Shown: positions 23,354 through 34,699, numbered from the stretch's first letter. The stretch is 64,000 nt of DNA from Bursaphelenchus xylophilus (GCA_904066235.2 CAJFCV020000003.1:12276001-12340000), one strand, 5' to 3'. The notes: generated from the sequence alone by a model not told the origin. Made by a program: numbers and translations.

Positions 23354-25059
23354 ATGAACGCTGCATTGGAATCGTTACCTCAGCCGAGCATGAACTCGCA
23401 CAAGAGTAATATCGCCGCTTTAAATTGTGCCCTGTGCAAGATGATGTTAATACAACCGGTGAGAGTGAAGGTAAGTGTTTTTTGCATTATTGCTTTCGAC
23501 TTTTAGGGATGAATTGACAAAAAATGGGAGAAAATGATTGAACTGCACAGTGCAATATAAATTTTGAGAGATATTTTGTCGTATGGAGTGTCGGCTGGTA
23601 TGACACTCAAATTTTTGGATGGTATTAGGGACGGTGGGCCAAATTTCATAGCTCTGGTTATGTTGTGTCTTTGCGAGCGATCTGAACTTCAAATTTCCTG
23701 GGCCGCACTGTGCAATTGCTCTTTTTGTCTATTGCACTGTGCAGAGAACAAAATAAAGAATGCTGTGGTGTTTTATGAGCGTCCTAGAGGTCCATGCAAA
23801 ATTTAATAAAGTTTTGATCGAATTTCGTGCCCGTTGCACTGTGCAATTTCCAATGTTTTTTCTTCGCACTGTGCAAAAAACCGAACATTTTTTGCACGGT
23901 GCAATTATAATCATGGTAAACCAAATTTGTTGCGATGTTCTCACCAACTTTTAGAGCTGTTCGCATCGCTTCTGTGGAGTTTGTATGCATAGTTATCGGC
24001 GAGCTCACCACCGCCAATGCCCATCCTGTTCTCACTCCCTTATCGCGGATGACGGCCGAGAGAATTGGGAGCTGGATCCCGAATTCGAACGGATCGTCTG
24101 CGTCTATGTAAGTTTTTTTTGGTTTTTCAAGCCTATGAAGGTGCGAAAATATTATTTTTTCCCAATTTTAGAGACTAAAAGAAACCCGTAATGTTAACGG
24201 TGCCATGACTCAATCTCAGATTTTAAACCTTCGAAAACAACTGAAAATGGAAGACGAGGTGTGTGTGGTGTTATGGCCCGATGTGTCGGCCAGACGACTT
24301 CCTCGCGCCGCAAATCGAGTGCGATATGTGATCGTGGATGGGACCACAACAACAGGTGGCTAAATTAATATAATTTTTGGTTGGATTTTAGGTTTTTTTG
24401 ATGGATCATCTAATCTGGGACTTGATTTGGTCTAGAATTTTGGGTTTTTATTTTGTTTGAACCTGGAAATTGCACTGTGCGAAAAAAATAAAATTTTTGC
24501 ACTGTGCAGTCAAAATAATTTTTGCGTATAGTGGACCTAAAATTGCATCTAGTCCACTCTACTGGGTCTAAATTACATTCAGTCCAATTTTCTTCAGTTT
24601 CGAGCACAAATTTTTTTAAATTTCAAATTTTTATATTATCCATGACACTTTTCCATTTCAGTCCACCACCTAGCCAATTTCATCCTGATCCGAACGAAAG
24701 TGGAAACCAAAAACCCCGACCCCAATCCTGACGATTTTCTAGTCGAATTCGCGCCGGTGATCTTCGACAAACCCGACTTTTTGCCCGACCAACTCCCCTC
24801 CACGGCCGTTTTGTTCCGACCGACCCAAGAGAAGCCGTCACGAAGGTCTATCGACTCCATAGACGCAAAGGAACCACCCTTCAAGACCCCGAATCAAATG
24901 CTGGCCATCCAGTACCCCTTTCGACCACTGCCCAACGAGATGAAAATGAGCGAAGTGAAGCGACAGTACTACCGCAACACCAGAAAGACCTTCAAACTCC
25001 TGTTCCGGATATTCCGTCGACATGAAATGAATGGAACGCATGTGGAATGTAAAAAGTAA
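23354..25059 (+). CDS. spat-3: RING1-type Polycomb E3 ligase, copy C (SPAT-3-like)
   Basis: Exons 23354-23470, 23955-24107, 24172-24355 and 24662-25059 encode 283 aa. The RING and RAWUL are as in copy A. Exon 3 is 12 bp shorter (residues RRAQ before KMEDE are missing), and the linker in exon 4 differs (EKPSRRSIDSIDAKE in place of VKPPRRSADPPDADE), so copy C is the outgroup among the three. It is adjacent and convergent to the intact secreted-protein gene, so this unit probably represents the ancestral arrangement. Intron 1 and intron 3 contain GCACNGTGC motifs. Polycomb H2A ubiquitin-ligase function is inferred from family membership. Confidence 0.83.
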
Positions 25060-25809
25060 TGTCTGGGAGGGAGTTTTGGGATTTGAAATTTTTTGAAAAA
25101 ATTTTTTTAATTTTTGCGAAAAAGCGATGTGGTATGTTTTAAATTACCTCGAGAGTAAGTTTAGAAAAATTTACGACCGATTTTTTCAATAAAATTTCAA
25201 AATTTTCGATTTGAACTCAAAATGTCTTGAGGAATTCTCCAAAACGCTATTGAAAATTTCTAAAATTGTAATAGATTTTTTTGGGGAATTTTATGTTAAA
25301 ATTTTCTATCGAAAATGAGATTTTTTCCTCGAAAAATTTGAAAACACCGATTTTTTAACTTAAACCCCTCATATTTTGATTGTTTCTGCATAAGCATCCG
25401 GAAAATTTCTGAAAATTGTTAACACACTTTGATTTTGATCTATCGAAAATTTGAGCAAAATTGTACAGAAAATTTTTGAGTTATTCCAAAATTCCCCACC
25501 CAAATCCCATGGAAAACCACGTTTTTATAACATGAATATAGTCGCGAAACCGCCTTATCCCCTTGTCGCCTTACAAAAGATTGTCTTGGCTCGCGCCGAA
25601 AACCCTATTGACCTCGTTGTTTTCTACTCTTCATTCGTCTACTGCACGGTAATTTTAGTTATGCAAATTTTTTATTTTTTTTATTTTTTGAAATTTTTGA
25701 AAATTTTTGAAAATATTTTCGCCCAGTTCAAGAACCTGTAATATATATTCGTTTATATACAATCAATAAATATAATATTAACAACGATTTCGCGGCCCGA
25801 TTCTCTCCA

Positions 25810-28800
25810 TCAGACAATATGATGTGGATCATTGGTAAAGTCATAGATTACAGTATCCGAATGGTCCCCAGGCGAGCTCAAAAAGGCACTGCGAAAGTTG
25901 TGGTACATCTGCTGAAAGTTGGGATCATTCCTCAACGGGAAATTATCCAAATGAGTCCGTGGCGGGTTCCCGAACCTCCGCGGATCCGCGGTTGTGGGCG
26001 GAGCCACCGTGGGGAACAGTGTGAACCCCGGTTGACCCACAACTCCCAAAGGTTGTCCAGGTTGCACTGCAGAAGCGCCTAGCCCAAAAGGCTGCCCTGC
26101 CGCCGCTGGGAATTGAAATTGTTGAGATGCCGGCGCTGCGAAAACAACTGGCTGAGCCACTTGCCCTGAGGGCAGGTTTTGCGAAATTTGTGAACCAGCA
26201 GCACCAGTAAGGCTAGTCTGAGGTGTAGGCAAAGCGGAAGGAGCGACAGCCTGATTCGATGCAGGTGGCTGCTGATTTTGTTGAGTTCCCCCCAAATTCG
26301 CCTGATTTTGGCTCAAATTCGAATTCTCAGCCGCTGATCCACCCGAATTGGCCTCGAATCTGGGTGGAACGGTAGTTCGAATCGTCTCAATCAACGCCTC
26401 TTGTCCAGCCTGAACCGATTGCTGATTTGTCCGCAGATTTTCCCCGATCAAACTGGGTCTCTCCACCTCAATTGGCCTCACTGCAACTGGCCTCGAATTT
26501 CCCTCATTTGTCTCCTGATCCACCGACTCTAAAGGCCGGATATTCAGCCCCCGATTCAAGGGCCGGCCCGTGGAGTCGACGCGCTCTCGCAGCTCCTCGT
26601 CGCTGTCGTCGTCGCTGAAGAAACGCTCGCTTTCCCGGTCCCGCTCCTCTCGGGCCGCGCTCTTTTCCTCGTCCTCCTTTTTTTGGTCGATTGTCGCCTT
26701 CAGCGCCGCAATCTCCTTGCTTATCATGTCGACTTCTGGATTTTGTTTTTCGACGGATTTTTGGTCGTTTCGAGGCCGCTGATTGGTTGTGTCTTTGGTC
26801 GGAACGAACACTGGGACCGCGGAAATTCGAGTCCGAAATGGGCGTAGGTGCTCCAAGGCTTGGTCGCTGGTGGTGTCTGGGGAATCTTTGGCTCCTGAAA
26901 AAATTGTAGTGTACTTTTTTGAGAGACATTTTTTTAAATGCAAAGATATAAAGAAAGAGCAGTTCAATCGATCGTATTTTACATACAAAATAATCGTTTT
27001 GAATTGCTACAGTGAGAGACCTGATCCAGTGGCAAAAAACGTACCGTTTTGCATCCGGGAAGCTTCAAAAATGTGGCAAAATGCTTCCCTCTCCAAGTGA
27101 AAAAACTTCGTTTTGAAGGGGCTCCCTCACAAAAAGAGCGGGCGCGCTTTTCAAATCGGCGTTTTTTCGCTTGGAGGGGGAGCATTTTGCCACATTTTTG
27201 ATACTTTCTGGATGCAAAATGTTACGTTTTTTGCCACTGGATCAGGTCTCACACTGTCTACAGTGAGGGACCGGATCCAGTGGCAAAAAACGTCCCACTT
27301 TGCATCCCGGAAGGGACCAAAACGTCTCCAAACCCTTCCCTTCTCTAACTAGGGAAGTGCACATACGAACCCTCACCAAATGATAAGTGACATACGTCGT
27401 TGAAAAGCCCTTGAAAAATGGCAGAAGGCACCATTTTCATTTTTTGCAGAATGCATTTCCGCGACGACATACTGTAAATTGTATTATTATTAGGCCATTT
27501 TGCAACAAAAATCTTTCTTTCTCTTGGGCAGGAAAAAATCCTAGAAGAGGGTTGCTTCAATAGTGTAGTGGTTGCTGGGCATAAGACAAAGCAAGCCGGG
27601 TTCAGTTCCCGGCCTGGGAAAAATCATTTTTGCGTTCTTACAGTTAGGAAAATATTTGCGTTAAACTTTTACAAACGCTTTAATTTTACTGGAAGACGGT
27701 CGCTTACGGTTAAAACCATAAAACTTACATGTTTTTCAACATTAAAAAAAGTGAAAAGCGGTTTTTACATTATGGGTATTTAAAACCAGTAAATATCATA
27801 GGTAAAATGGTCTTACGGGCAAGCGCTAATGATCCTTATGCTAACCTAGTAGCATTCCGTACCATTTAGCGTTTTGAAATAAAATTTATTATGCCCCACA
27901 GCAGATATTGTAACTCCTTATGGGACAAATCAAACGTTTATAATTTTTTGCCCTGAGGCATTCTGCAAAAAATGAAAATGGTGTCTTGCACCATTTTTCA
28001 AGGGCTTTCCAATGGTGTATAACACTTGCCATTTGGCGTTCGTTTGTACACTTCCCTAGTTAGAGAAGGGAATGGTTTGGAGTCATTTTGGTCCGTTCCG
28101 GGATGCAAAAGGAGACGTTGTTTGCGACTGGATCAGGTCCCTCACTGCACGTTTTTTGCCACTGGATCAGGTCCCACACTGTACACATATTAAGTTCGTT
28201 TTCCCTACCTTCTTCATGACTTCTATGTTTGAGCGATTCAAATCGTCCGGGAATATTCGCAAAACTGGGTCCCTTCTGCATCCTCGGGCCCTCACTCTTC
28301 AGCATTTCACTCCAAAATATCTTCGAGATCTTGGGATCGTATTTGAGCAGCCCCTTCTGCAGCAACTCCTCTTCCGACGAGCTGTCAAAATTGACCAACG
28401 CCTTCTCGCTGTAGGACCCACCGCCCATGGTCAGGGTCTCGGAAGTGGTGTCACCGGAGATCTTGCGCGGACTGAGGCGGATTCGGAACTGCGGCTCTTC
28501 CTCGTCGTCGTCGTCGTCGGTCTCGCGGAAATGCGCCAGAGGGTCTTGGTCGATGGAATGGGAGGTGAGAACTCGCTCCGACTCCGAGGTCTTGACTGCA
28601 GGGGCAACTGAAAAAATATGGATGTAAGCTGAATTGGAGGCAAAAAAAAAATGATTTTATCAGTCTGTCGGGAAAATAATGAGCACTCTGTGGCATTGAA
28701 AATCACATCGCCGCAGGGAAAATGAAGTGTCGCGACAAAATCAAAGTGCTCTTCACTTTAGCGACATGATTGGTGCAGCGACAAAATGCATATTATTTTC

Positions 28801-31800
28801 CCGACAGACTCTAAAACAACCAAAGTTTTTATCGTTAAAAAAAGGATTTTCAGTCTGTCGGGAAAATAATGTGGATTTGGAAGCTAAATGTATCGCCCAA
28901 CCGCGGCTAGCCGTCACAAACCGGTGATGGGCGATTCCAAGGCTTGATCCATGTTATTTTCCCGACAGACTGAGACTAGTCCATCCGAAAAAAGTTGTTG
29001 GAATGATTTTTGACGTTTGCACTGTGCGAAAAAAAGTCTGCCAAAAAAGCCTATTGCACGGTGCAGAGAAAATTTTTCTTTTATGGACCGACTAGTAGAG
29101 GAATAAAAACGCTTTTATGTGTAGATCAGAATTGTAAATGAAGCTTTACTTTCCAAAAAAAATGTTTTAATTAAATTTTTCGTAATTTTTTTTTTCGTTT
29201 TTATTTGTTTTTGTTAAAAAGTTATTTAGTATAACGAATAATTTGACTACCTATATTTTTTTCGTTTTGAAACGGTCGATTTATTCCATTTTATCGACCT
29301 TTTTTACCCAACTGACATTCCGCACAGTGCAGTGAAATTTTTGATTCGACTGCACAGTGCAAAAAAATGAATGACAAATTGCACGGTGCAAGGTCAAAAT
29401 GGAAACCGCACAGTGCGAAAATAATGACCTAGTGAATGTATGTTTAAAAGACGATTTCTGAGTCAGTGCATCAGCCGTCTGTTAGGGGTGGACATAGGAA
29501 AAAATCGATTTTGAGTTTTTTGCACTAAAATGGCTGTTGGAAGGTGCTAAGCAAAAGCGAACAATATTTTTTCCCAAAACCTTCATCAAGGTATATTTTT
29601 TTACAATTTACTGTTTTAGAAGTAACCGCGTCCAGCTGTCGTATCTTACCTTACTGGACGATGATTTGACGGTTACTGAAGTTTTCGACCCTTGCGATGA
29701 CGATGGTATCATTATTTTTCCGATTTTCCTACTGTAACATACCGTAATACTGTATCGACCGTTAAAAAACGACCGTAGAATCTTTCTTTCTGAAAATTTC
29801 ACAGGCGATTTTACGATTTTTGGAATCAGCATAAAATTCTGCTCTAGAGGCAATCAAAAAAAGTTCAAAAAAAGCTGCGACAAATTTCGTGGTATAGTGG
29901 TTAGTGGTCGGGACTGTCAATCCAGCGACCCGGGTTCGAGTCCGGCTGGGTGCGAATATCGAAAAGAAGTCGGAAATTAAATTTATTGTGATTCAGAGGA
30001 TTGTATATTTTGCCACGAGCAATTATTAATGTCAATGGTAGCTGGATTCGAGGTTAAAACGGGATTTATATAATTTTAGGGGCTCAATACATGAAAAAAT
30101 AAAAGTGCTTCAAACCGGTTGAAATTGATAATAATTATTCTAAAGGCTATTCGAAGACACTTTCTCGTTAACTTTTTTTTGGTAGCTTACTGTTCCATGC
30201 ACTACAGTAAGATAATGATTTTGTACTTAAACGGGATTTTCTTCAAGATTGTTGCATCCACTCTCGAGTTTTTTTGACTAGGTCGTTCAAACAGCAACGA
30301 AGGTCCACTATAGGTATAAAAAATAAAGTTCCGCTTCACTTCCAGTGTGTCTTGATATCATCGCTATCTGACAAAACTTCGTGAAATAACCCGGTTGTTT
30401 CAAACTGTGCGGCCATAAAAAAAATTTTGTATGCAAACCAACTCGTTATTAACCATCTCTATCAATATGGCGATAGTCCGAGCTGTCTACGCCCCGTGGT
30501 ATGCGAAAAATAAAATTGGATTTCATGTCACAGTAATCCATGTTACAGTAAGTTACGAAAAAAAGTTAACGAGAAAGTGTCTTAGAATAGCCCTTAGAAT
30601 AAGTATTATCAATTTCAACCGGTTTGAAGCACTTTTATTTTTTCATGTATTGAGCCCCTAAAATTATATAAATCCCGTTTTAACCTCGAATCCAGCTACG
30701 ATTGACATTAATAATTGCTTGTGTCAAAATATACAATCCTCTGAATCACAATAAATTTAATTTCCGACTTCTTTTCGATATTCGCACCCAGCCGGAATCG
30801 AACCCGGGTCGCTGGATTGGCAGTCCCGACCACTAACCACTATACCACGAAATTTGTCGCAGCTTTTTTTGAACTTTTTTTGATTGCCTCTAGAGCAGAA
30901 TTTTATGCTGATTCCAAAAATCGTAAAATCGCCTGTGAAATTTTCAGAAAGAAAGATTCTACGGTCGTTTTTTAGCGGTCGATACAGCATTACGGTATGT
31001 TACAGTAGGAAAATCGGAAAAATAATGATACCATCGTCATCGCAAGGGTCGAAAACTTCAGTAACCGTCAAATCATCGTCCAGTAAGGTAAGATACGACA
31101 GCTGGACGCGGTTACTTCTAAAACAGTAAATTGTAAAAAAATATACCTTGATGAAGGTTTTGGGAAAAAATATTGTTCGCTTTTGCTTAGCACCTTCCAA
31201 CAGCCATTTTAGTGCAAAAAACTCAAAATCGATTTTTTTCTATGTCCACGGCTGACGCACTGACTCAGAAATCGTCTTTTAAAGATACCCGAAATTGGAT
31301 AAAAAAAAATGAAAATTTGAAGATTAAAAATTTTAAGAAAACTTTTTTTTTTTTTTTTTTCAATTTAAAAATTCTAAAAACTTTAATTTTTCAGGCCAAA
31401 TAAGTACCCAAAAATGGAAAAAAACTTCAAAAATTGCACACTTACCCTCAGGCTGTTGCTGTTCCACTGGTTTCCACCATTCCTCGGCGCCGGAATTTAC
31501 CCCTTCCAACAGCGCTTTTAGATCCTCACTGTCCGAGGTTTCATCGCTCTTTTGTGGTTTTTTCGTCTTCTCCACAGCCGTTTTGTAGCTGTCCGATTTG
31601 CCCGCTTCTTCCGCGAAATATTCTCTAGGATCGCGGCCGATCTCGGCCAACAAATTTGGGAGTAGTTTGGGCATCACGGTGGTTGTTGTAATCGAATCCG
31701 GGACGGTGTTCAGAAGGTCCAGTCGAGTTGGCTGACTGAGGAAGTTCGGTTTGCCCTCAGGCGATTTTTGAGGTGATATTTGGGAGATTAGGAGAAAAGC

Positions 31801-31848
31801 GAAAATCAGATGTCGTATCCGAAAAATTGGGGGATTTGAGAGTGTCAT
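25810..31848 (-). CDS. Secreted, low-complexity protein, 628 aa, unknown function
   Basis: Exons 31848-31446, 28607-28209 and 26894-25810 join in phase (1887 nt). The ATG is 15 nt downstream of a TTTTTTCAG acceptor, suggesting spliced-leader addition. A hydrophobic signal peptide (residues ~10-25, IRHLIFAFLLISQIS) is followed by acidic Ser-rich stretches, an Arg/Glu/Asp-rich block (REERDRESERFFSDDDSDEE), a Gln/Asn/Ala-rich region and a Pro/Gly/Phe-rich C-terminus. There are no recognisable catalytic motifs and few cysteines, so it may be an extracellular disordered or matrix-like protein. Introns of 1.3 and 2.8 kb hold at least six mobile elements. Truncated duplicates lie at 14051-14402 and 18613-21215. 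Splice phases and the duplicates support the model; no family name is offered. Confidence 0.78.
27009..27257. mobile_element. ~250-bp fold-back MITE, TIR ACAGTG(A)GAGACCTGATCCAGTGG
   Basis: Ends ACAGTGAGAGACCTGATCC and GGATCAGGTCTCACACTGT are inverted; inner parts (GTGGCAAAATGCTTCCCTC and its complement) also pair. It lies in intron 2 of the secreted-protein gene. A sibling occurs at 58010-58270. Confidence 0.85.
27341..28068. mobile_element. ~730-bp element with TIR TTCTCTAACTAGGGAAGTG
   Basis: The inverted ends continue inward (AAAGCCCTTGAAAAATGG and its complement, CATTTTTTGCAGAATGC). The element is nested inside another MITE, giving at least two rounds of insertion. It contains a tRNA-like segment near 27562-27618. 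Confidence 0.8.
27562..27618 (+). other. tRNA-derived remnant
   Basis: TAGTGTAGTGGTTGCTGGG (A-box-like) is followed by GCCGGGTTCAGTTCCCGGC, a perfect T-arm-like hairpin with a B-box-like core. I could not pair an acceptor stem and the anticodon arm is irregular, so it is probably a tRNA-derived Pol III promoter remnant, not a working tRNA. Confidence 0.35.
28661..28810. mobile_element. MITE, TIR AGTCTGTCGGGAAAATAATG (150 bp)
   Basis: The left end CAGTCTGTCGGGAAAATAAT and right end ATTATTTTCCCGACAGACT are inverted repeats. The interior includes GAGCACTCTGTGG and several GCGACA motifs. Other members are at 28851-28972, 35813-35949, 37738-37877 and 50240-50389. Confidence 0.9.
28851..28972. mobile_element. 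MITE, same AGTCTGTCGGG family (122 bp)
   Basis: Complete inverted ends lie 40 bp from the preceding copy. The interior (GTGGATTTGGAAGC... CGCGGCTAGCCGTCACAAA) belongs to the subfamily with an AGCCG(C/T)(G)ACTAGCC core also seen at 35813 and 37738. Confidence 0.88.
29886..29956 (+). tRNA. tRNA-like sequence, Asp(GTC)-like, probably a transposon-borne remnant
   Basis: A 71-nt segment begins TTCGTGGTATAGTGGTTAG, has a loop CTGTCAA (anticodon GTC), a perfect B box GGTTCGAGTCC and a 3' TGCGAA that pairs with the 5' TTCGTG (six pairs with wobbles). The anticodon and T stems contain mismatches, so aminoacylation competence is doubtful, but Pol III A and B boxes look intact. Confidence 0.4.
30781..30851 (-). 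tRNA. tRNA-like sequence, Gly(GCC)-like, inverted partner
   Basis: The reverse complement matches 29886-29956 except for a few bases: the loop reads CTGCCAA (anticodon GCC) and the B box GGTTCGATTCC. It points toward its partner. The same stem mismatches apply. Best read as the mirrored copy within the palindromic element. Confidence 0.4.
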
Positions 31849-32084
31849 GGCGGAGAAATACCTGAAAAAATGTAAATTTAGTGGGGTTTTTAGTGGAATT
31901 AAACGTAAAAAAAGGTAAAATACGTAAAAAGAAATATTCCTTTTTTGCAAAAAAATGAAAATTTTCGGTTTAAAAATCAATGAAATTTCAAAAATTTCAA
32001 AAAAATGAGAGCTGTAAAATTCTCAAAAAGTCATTAACAATAACTTATGGAGAATAAAAACGCCTCCTGGCAATTTTACTGCAC

Positions 32085-32950
32085 TATGCGGCGAAAAAAA
32101 TCAAAGAAAAATCAAAAAAAATTGGCACAGTGCAAATTTTTATTTTGATTTTTCAATTGCACCGTGCAAAGAAACCTAAATTTTGCACCGTGCAAAAAAT
32201 TTTTTTTTTTTTAAATCGCACGGTGCGGCTGGAAAAAAAAATTAATTCTTTTTGCACAGTGCGGATTTTTTTGTGTTCATTGCACAGTGCAGCAACCAAA
32301 AAAAAATTTTTTTTCATCGCCTGCACAGCGCACAAAGAAACTTTTTTTTCCGCACAGTGCAAAATTTTTGATTTTTTTGCACCGTGCAAACGATCAGATA
32401 TATTTATATTTGCACTGTGCAGAAATTTAAAAAATTGGCCGGTGTTGCGGAAAAAATCAGTCATTTTTTTGCACTGTGCAGCAACCAAATCTTTTTTTTG
32501 CAAAAAATTTTTTTAAAAAATCGCACGGTGCGGATGAAAAAAAAAATTAATTTTTTTGCACAGTGCGGAATTTTTTAGTGTTCCTTGCACTGTGCAGCAA
32601 CCAAATCTTTTTTTTTTGCGACACGCACCGTGCAAAAAATTGATCTATTTTTCCGCACAGTGCAAAAAATTTTTAGTGGTTTGCACCGTGCAAATAAAAA
32701 AAATGCACTTTACTGCACAGTGCAGGAAGAAAAAAACTTTTTTTGTCTAACTGCACCGTGCAAAAATTCGAAAAAAATTGCACGATGCCGCAGTTTTTTC
32801 TTTTTACGACCTGCACAGTGCAAAAATTGGCCTACTTTTTTCCGCACAGTGCAAAATTTTTTTGTTCATTGCACAGTGCGGGAAGAAAAAATTTTAAAAA
32901 TTTATCGCACAGTGCAAAAACTCAAAAAATTTTATGAAATCGGCACAGTG
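32085..32950. repeat. GCACNGTGC array upstream of the secreted-protein gene
   Basis: Dense palindromes occur every ~25-45 bp, with A- and T-runs between them. Local higher-order repetition is visible (GCACTGTGCAGCAACCAAAT recurs at ~32477 and ~32587). It begins ~240 bp upstream of the start codon of the minus-strand gene. Open frames on both strands are motif artefacts. Confidence 0.95.
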
Positions 32951-33059
32951 AGAGTAACAAAATTGAAATTCCAAAACCACAAAAACCGAACCGGAAAAAG
33001 TGAAAAAAATTCCAAACTCGCGGAATTCGCCCTCCGTCAAAATACGATGACAGTTTTAT

Positions 33060-33600
33060 GACATTACTCCCTTTCCGTTAATGGTAAAATCCCCCGTTTT
33101 CCCTCGATTTTTCTCACCCACCGAGTGGCTATTCAAATAAAAAAAACGATCGATTTGAAAATTTGTTTTTTTTCAGTGTTTCGTGTAAAAAATTTTTTTA
33201 CAGCGTCAATCGACTGGAACTTTTGTATTATATTATACTCTTGCGGCGCTTTTTATTGGATACAAAGGCGAGGGAAAAGTTGACCAGGAAATGGTTCGGC
33301 GGGGGATTTGAACTTGAGCTTTCCACACTGGAGACGGGGCTGAGAAAACAAGATTTTTTGAACTTTGAGGCTGGAAATGGGGTGTTTAGGGGGAGAAAAA
33401 AGTGGGGAAAAATAGTGAAAATGCCGAGGTAATTTGTGAAGATCAATTTTTTGAAATTTGAAAAAAAATTTTTTTAATTGCATATAATTTTTTGAGAAAA
33501 ATAAAAAAAAATATAAATAAAAATAAAATAAAAAAAAAAAAAATTAGGAAAAAAATTTCAAAAATAAAAAAAATAGTAAAAAAAAAAAAATAAAAAAATT
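33060..33600. other. Spacer between palindrome arrays, no supported gene
   Basis: A plus-strand frame 33163-33432 exists but has no splice or family support. A- and T-homopolymer-rich DNA fills 33440-33600. Confidence 0.4.
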
Positions 33601-33617
33601 GCACGTGAAAGATTTCT

Positions 33618-34125
33618 TTTTTCGCACAGTGCAATTTTTAGTCATTTTTTTAGTCATTCGCACCGTGCAAACTAAAAAATATATTGATTGCACTGTGCAG
33701 AACGAAAAAAAAAGTTTTTTTACGACTGCACCGTGCAAAAATTTAAAATCTCGCACAGTGCGGCTGGAAAAATAAATTTCAAAAATTTTCTTTGACATCT
33801 TGCACCGTGCAAAAATTGATGATATTTTTTCCGCACAGTGCAATTTTTTTATTTATCCGCACCGTGCAAATGAAACAAAATATTGCACAGTGCAGAAAAA
33901 GAGAAAATTTTTTTTCGCAAACTGCACCGTGCAAAAATTAAAAATATCGCACAGTGCGGTTGGGAAAATAAGTCAATTTTTTGCACAGTGCAGCCACCAA
34001 AATGTTTTTTCGCATCTTGCACCGTGCAAAAATTGATATTTTTTTCCGCACAGTGCAAAAATTTTTTATTATTTATTCGCACCGTGCAAATGAAACAAAA
34101 TTTTGCACAGTGCAGAAAGAAAAAT
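33618..34125. repeat. GCACNGTGC array
   Basis: More than ten palindromes with A-rich spacers. A ~280-bp higher-order unit is visible (TTTTTTCCGCACAGTGCAA, then TTATTCGCACCGTGCAAATG, then GAAACAAAAT at ~33830-33880 and ~34045-34100). It lies in gene-free DNA. Confidence 0.93.
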
Positions 34126-34699
34126 TTTTTTTTCACAGGAAAAAAGAAAAAAATAGAGAAAAAAAATTTATAATTTGTATATTCAAATCATCTAGAGTAA
34201 AAAATAATTTTTTTTTCGTATTTTTTGGAATTTTTAAATTAAAAAAAAAAATTTTAAATAAAAAAAATAAATAAAATGGCCAAAACCAAAGCTGAAAATC
34301 GGTAAAAGGTCCCAAAAAATTACATTCGGCCTTTGTCTCCAAATTTAAATAAATTCTGAACAAAAAAAAATAAAAAAAATTCAAAAAAATCACGAAACAA
34401 ATTTCGAAAAGAAGCACTGCTATCCCGTAAAAGTTCAATCGAATTGGATTTTAATCGCGCTGAAGAAAATAAATAAACGGTTTAATTATTCGAAAACGGC
34501 TTTTCGAATGCTTTTTTGTTTCGTTTTTGCCGGCGGCACCGTTTCATCTTTTCCTTCGGAAGGGATTCGGAAATTCGTATTTGATGCTACAAAGATTACA
34601 CGGTTGGAAAGGAATTCGAACGGAATGGAAGACAAACAAAACCCATAATTAATTGCGGGTTTCGGGAAGCAGAACAGTGTTTTTTGTATGGGATGTTGG

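Larger units (their letters stand above)
27260..28146. mobile_element. Related MITE (GAGGGACCGGATCCAGTGG ends) split by a nested element
   Basis: The same terminal family as 27009-27257, starting three bases downstream of it. Inverted ends extend into CCCGGAAGGGACCAAAACG and its complement at ~28088. It is interrupted by the element 27341-28068. A further partial right end follows at 28148-28182. Confidence 0.82.
29443..31283. mobile_element. 1.84-kb palindromic element carrying two inward tRNA-like units
   Basis: Left arm (29443-~30200) and right arm (~30550-31283) are inverted copies with few differences (TTTAAAAGACGATTTCTGAG at one end and its complement at the other). The ~350-bp centre is unique. 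It lies in intron 1 of the secreted-protein gene. Each arm carries a 71-nt tRNA-like sequence with A and B boxes, pointing inward. No protein frame was recognised. Confidence 0.88.

Noticed and set aside
28072..28627. Plus-strand frame across 28072-28611
   Set aside because: Antisense of exon 2 of the minus-strand secreted-protein gene; lacks splice logic of its own.
29886..29956. Functional nuclear tRNA-Asp gene
   Set aside because: Mismatches in the anticodon and T stems, location inside a transposon-like palindrome and a mirrored copy with another anticodon make a remnant more likely. Kept as low-confidence tRNA-like.
32085..32950. Many long open frames rich in [13 protein letters not shown] and RTVQ repeats
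   Set aside because: They are six-frame translations of TTGCACNGTGCAA with A/T spacers; frames on both strands are equally open and no splice or family signals accompany them.
33163..33432. 89-codon plus-strand frame
   Set aside because: No conserved motif, no splice support and the sequence is bounded by homopolymer-rich DNA; insufficient to call a gene.
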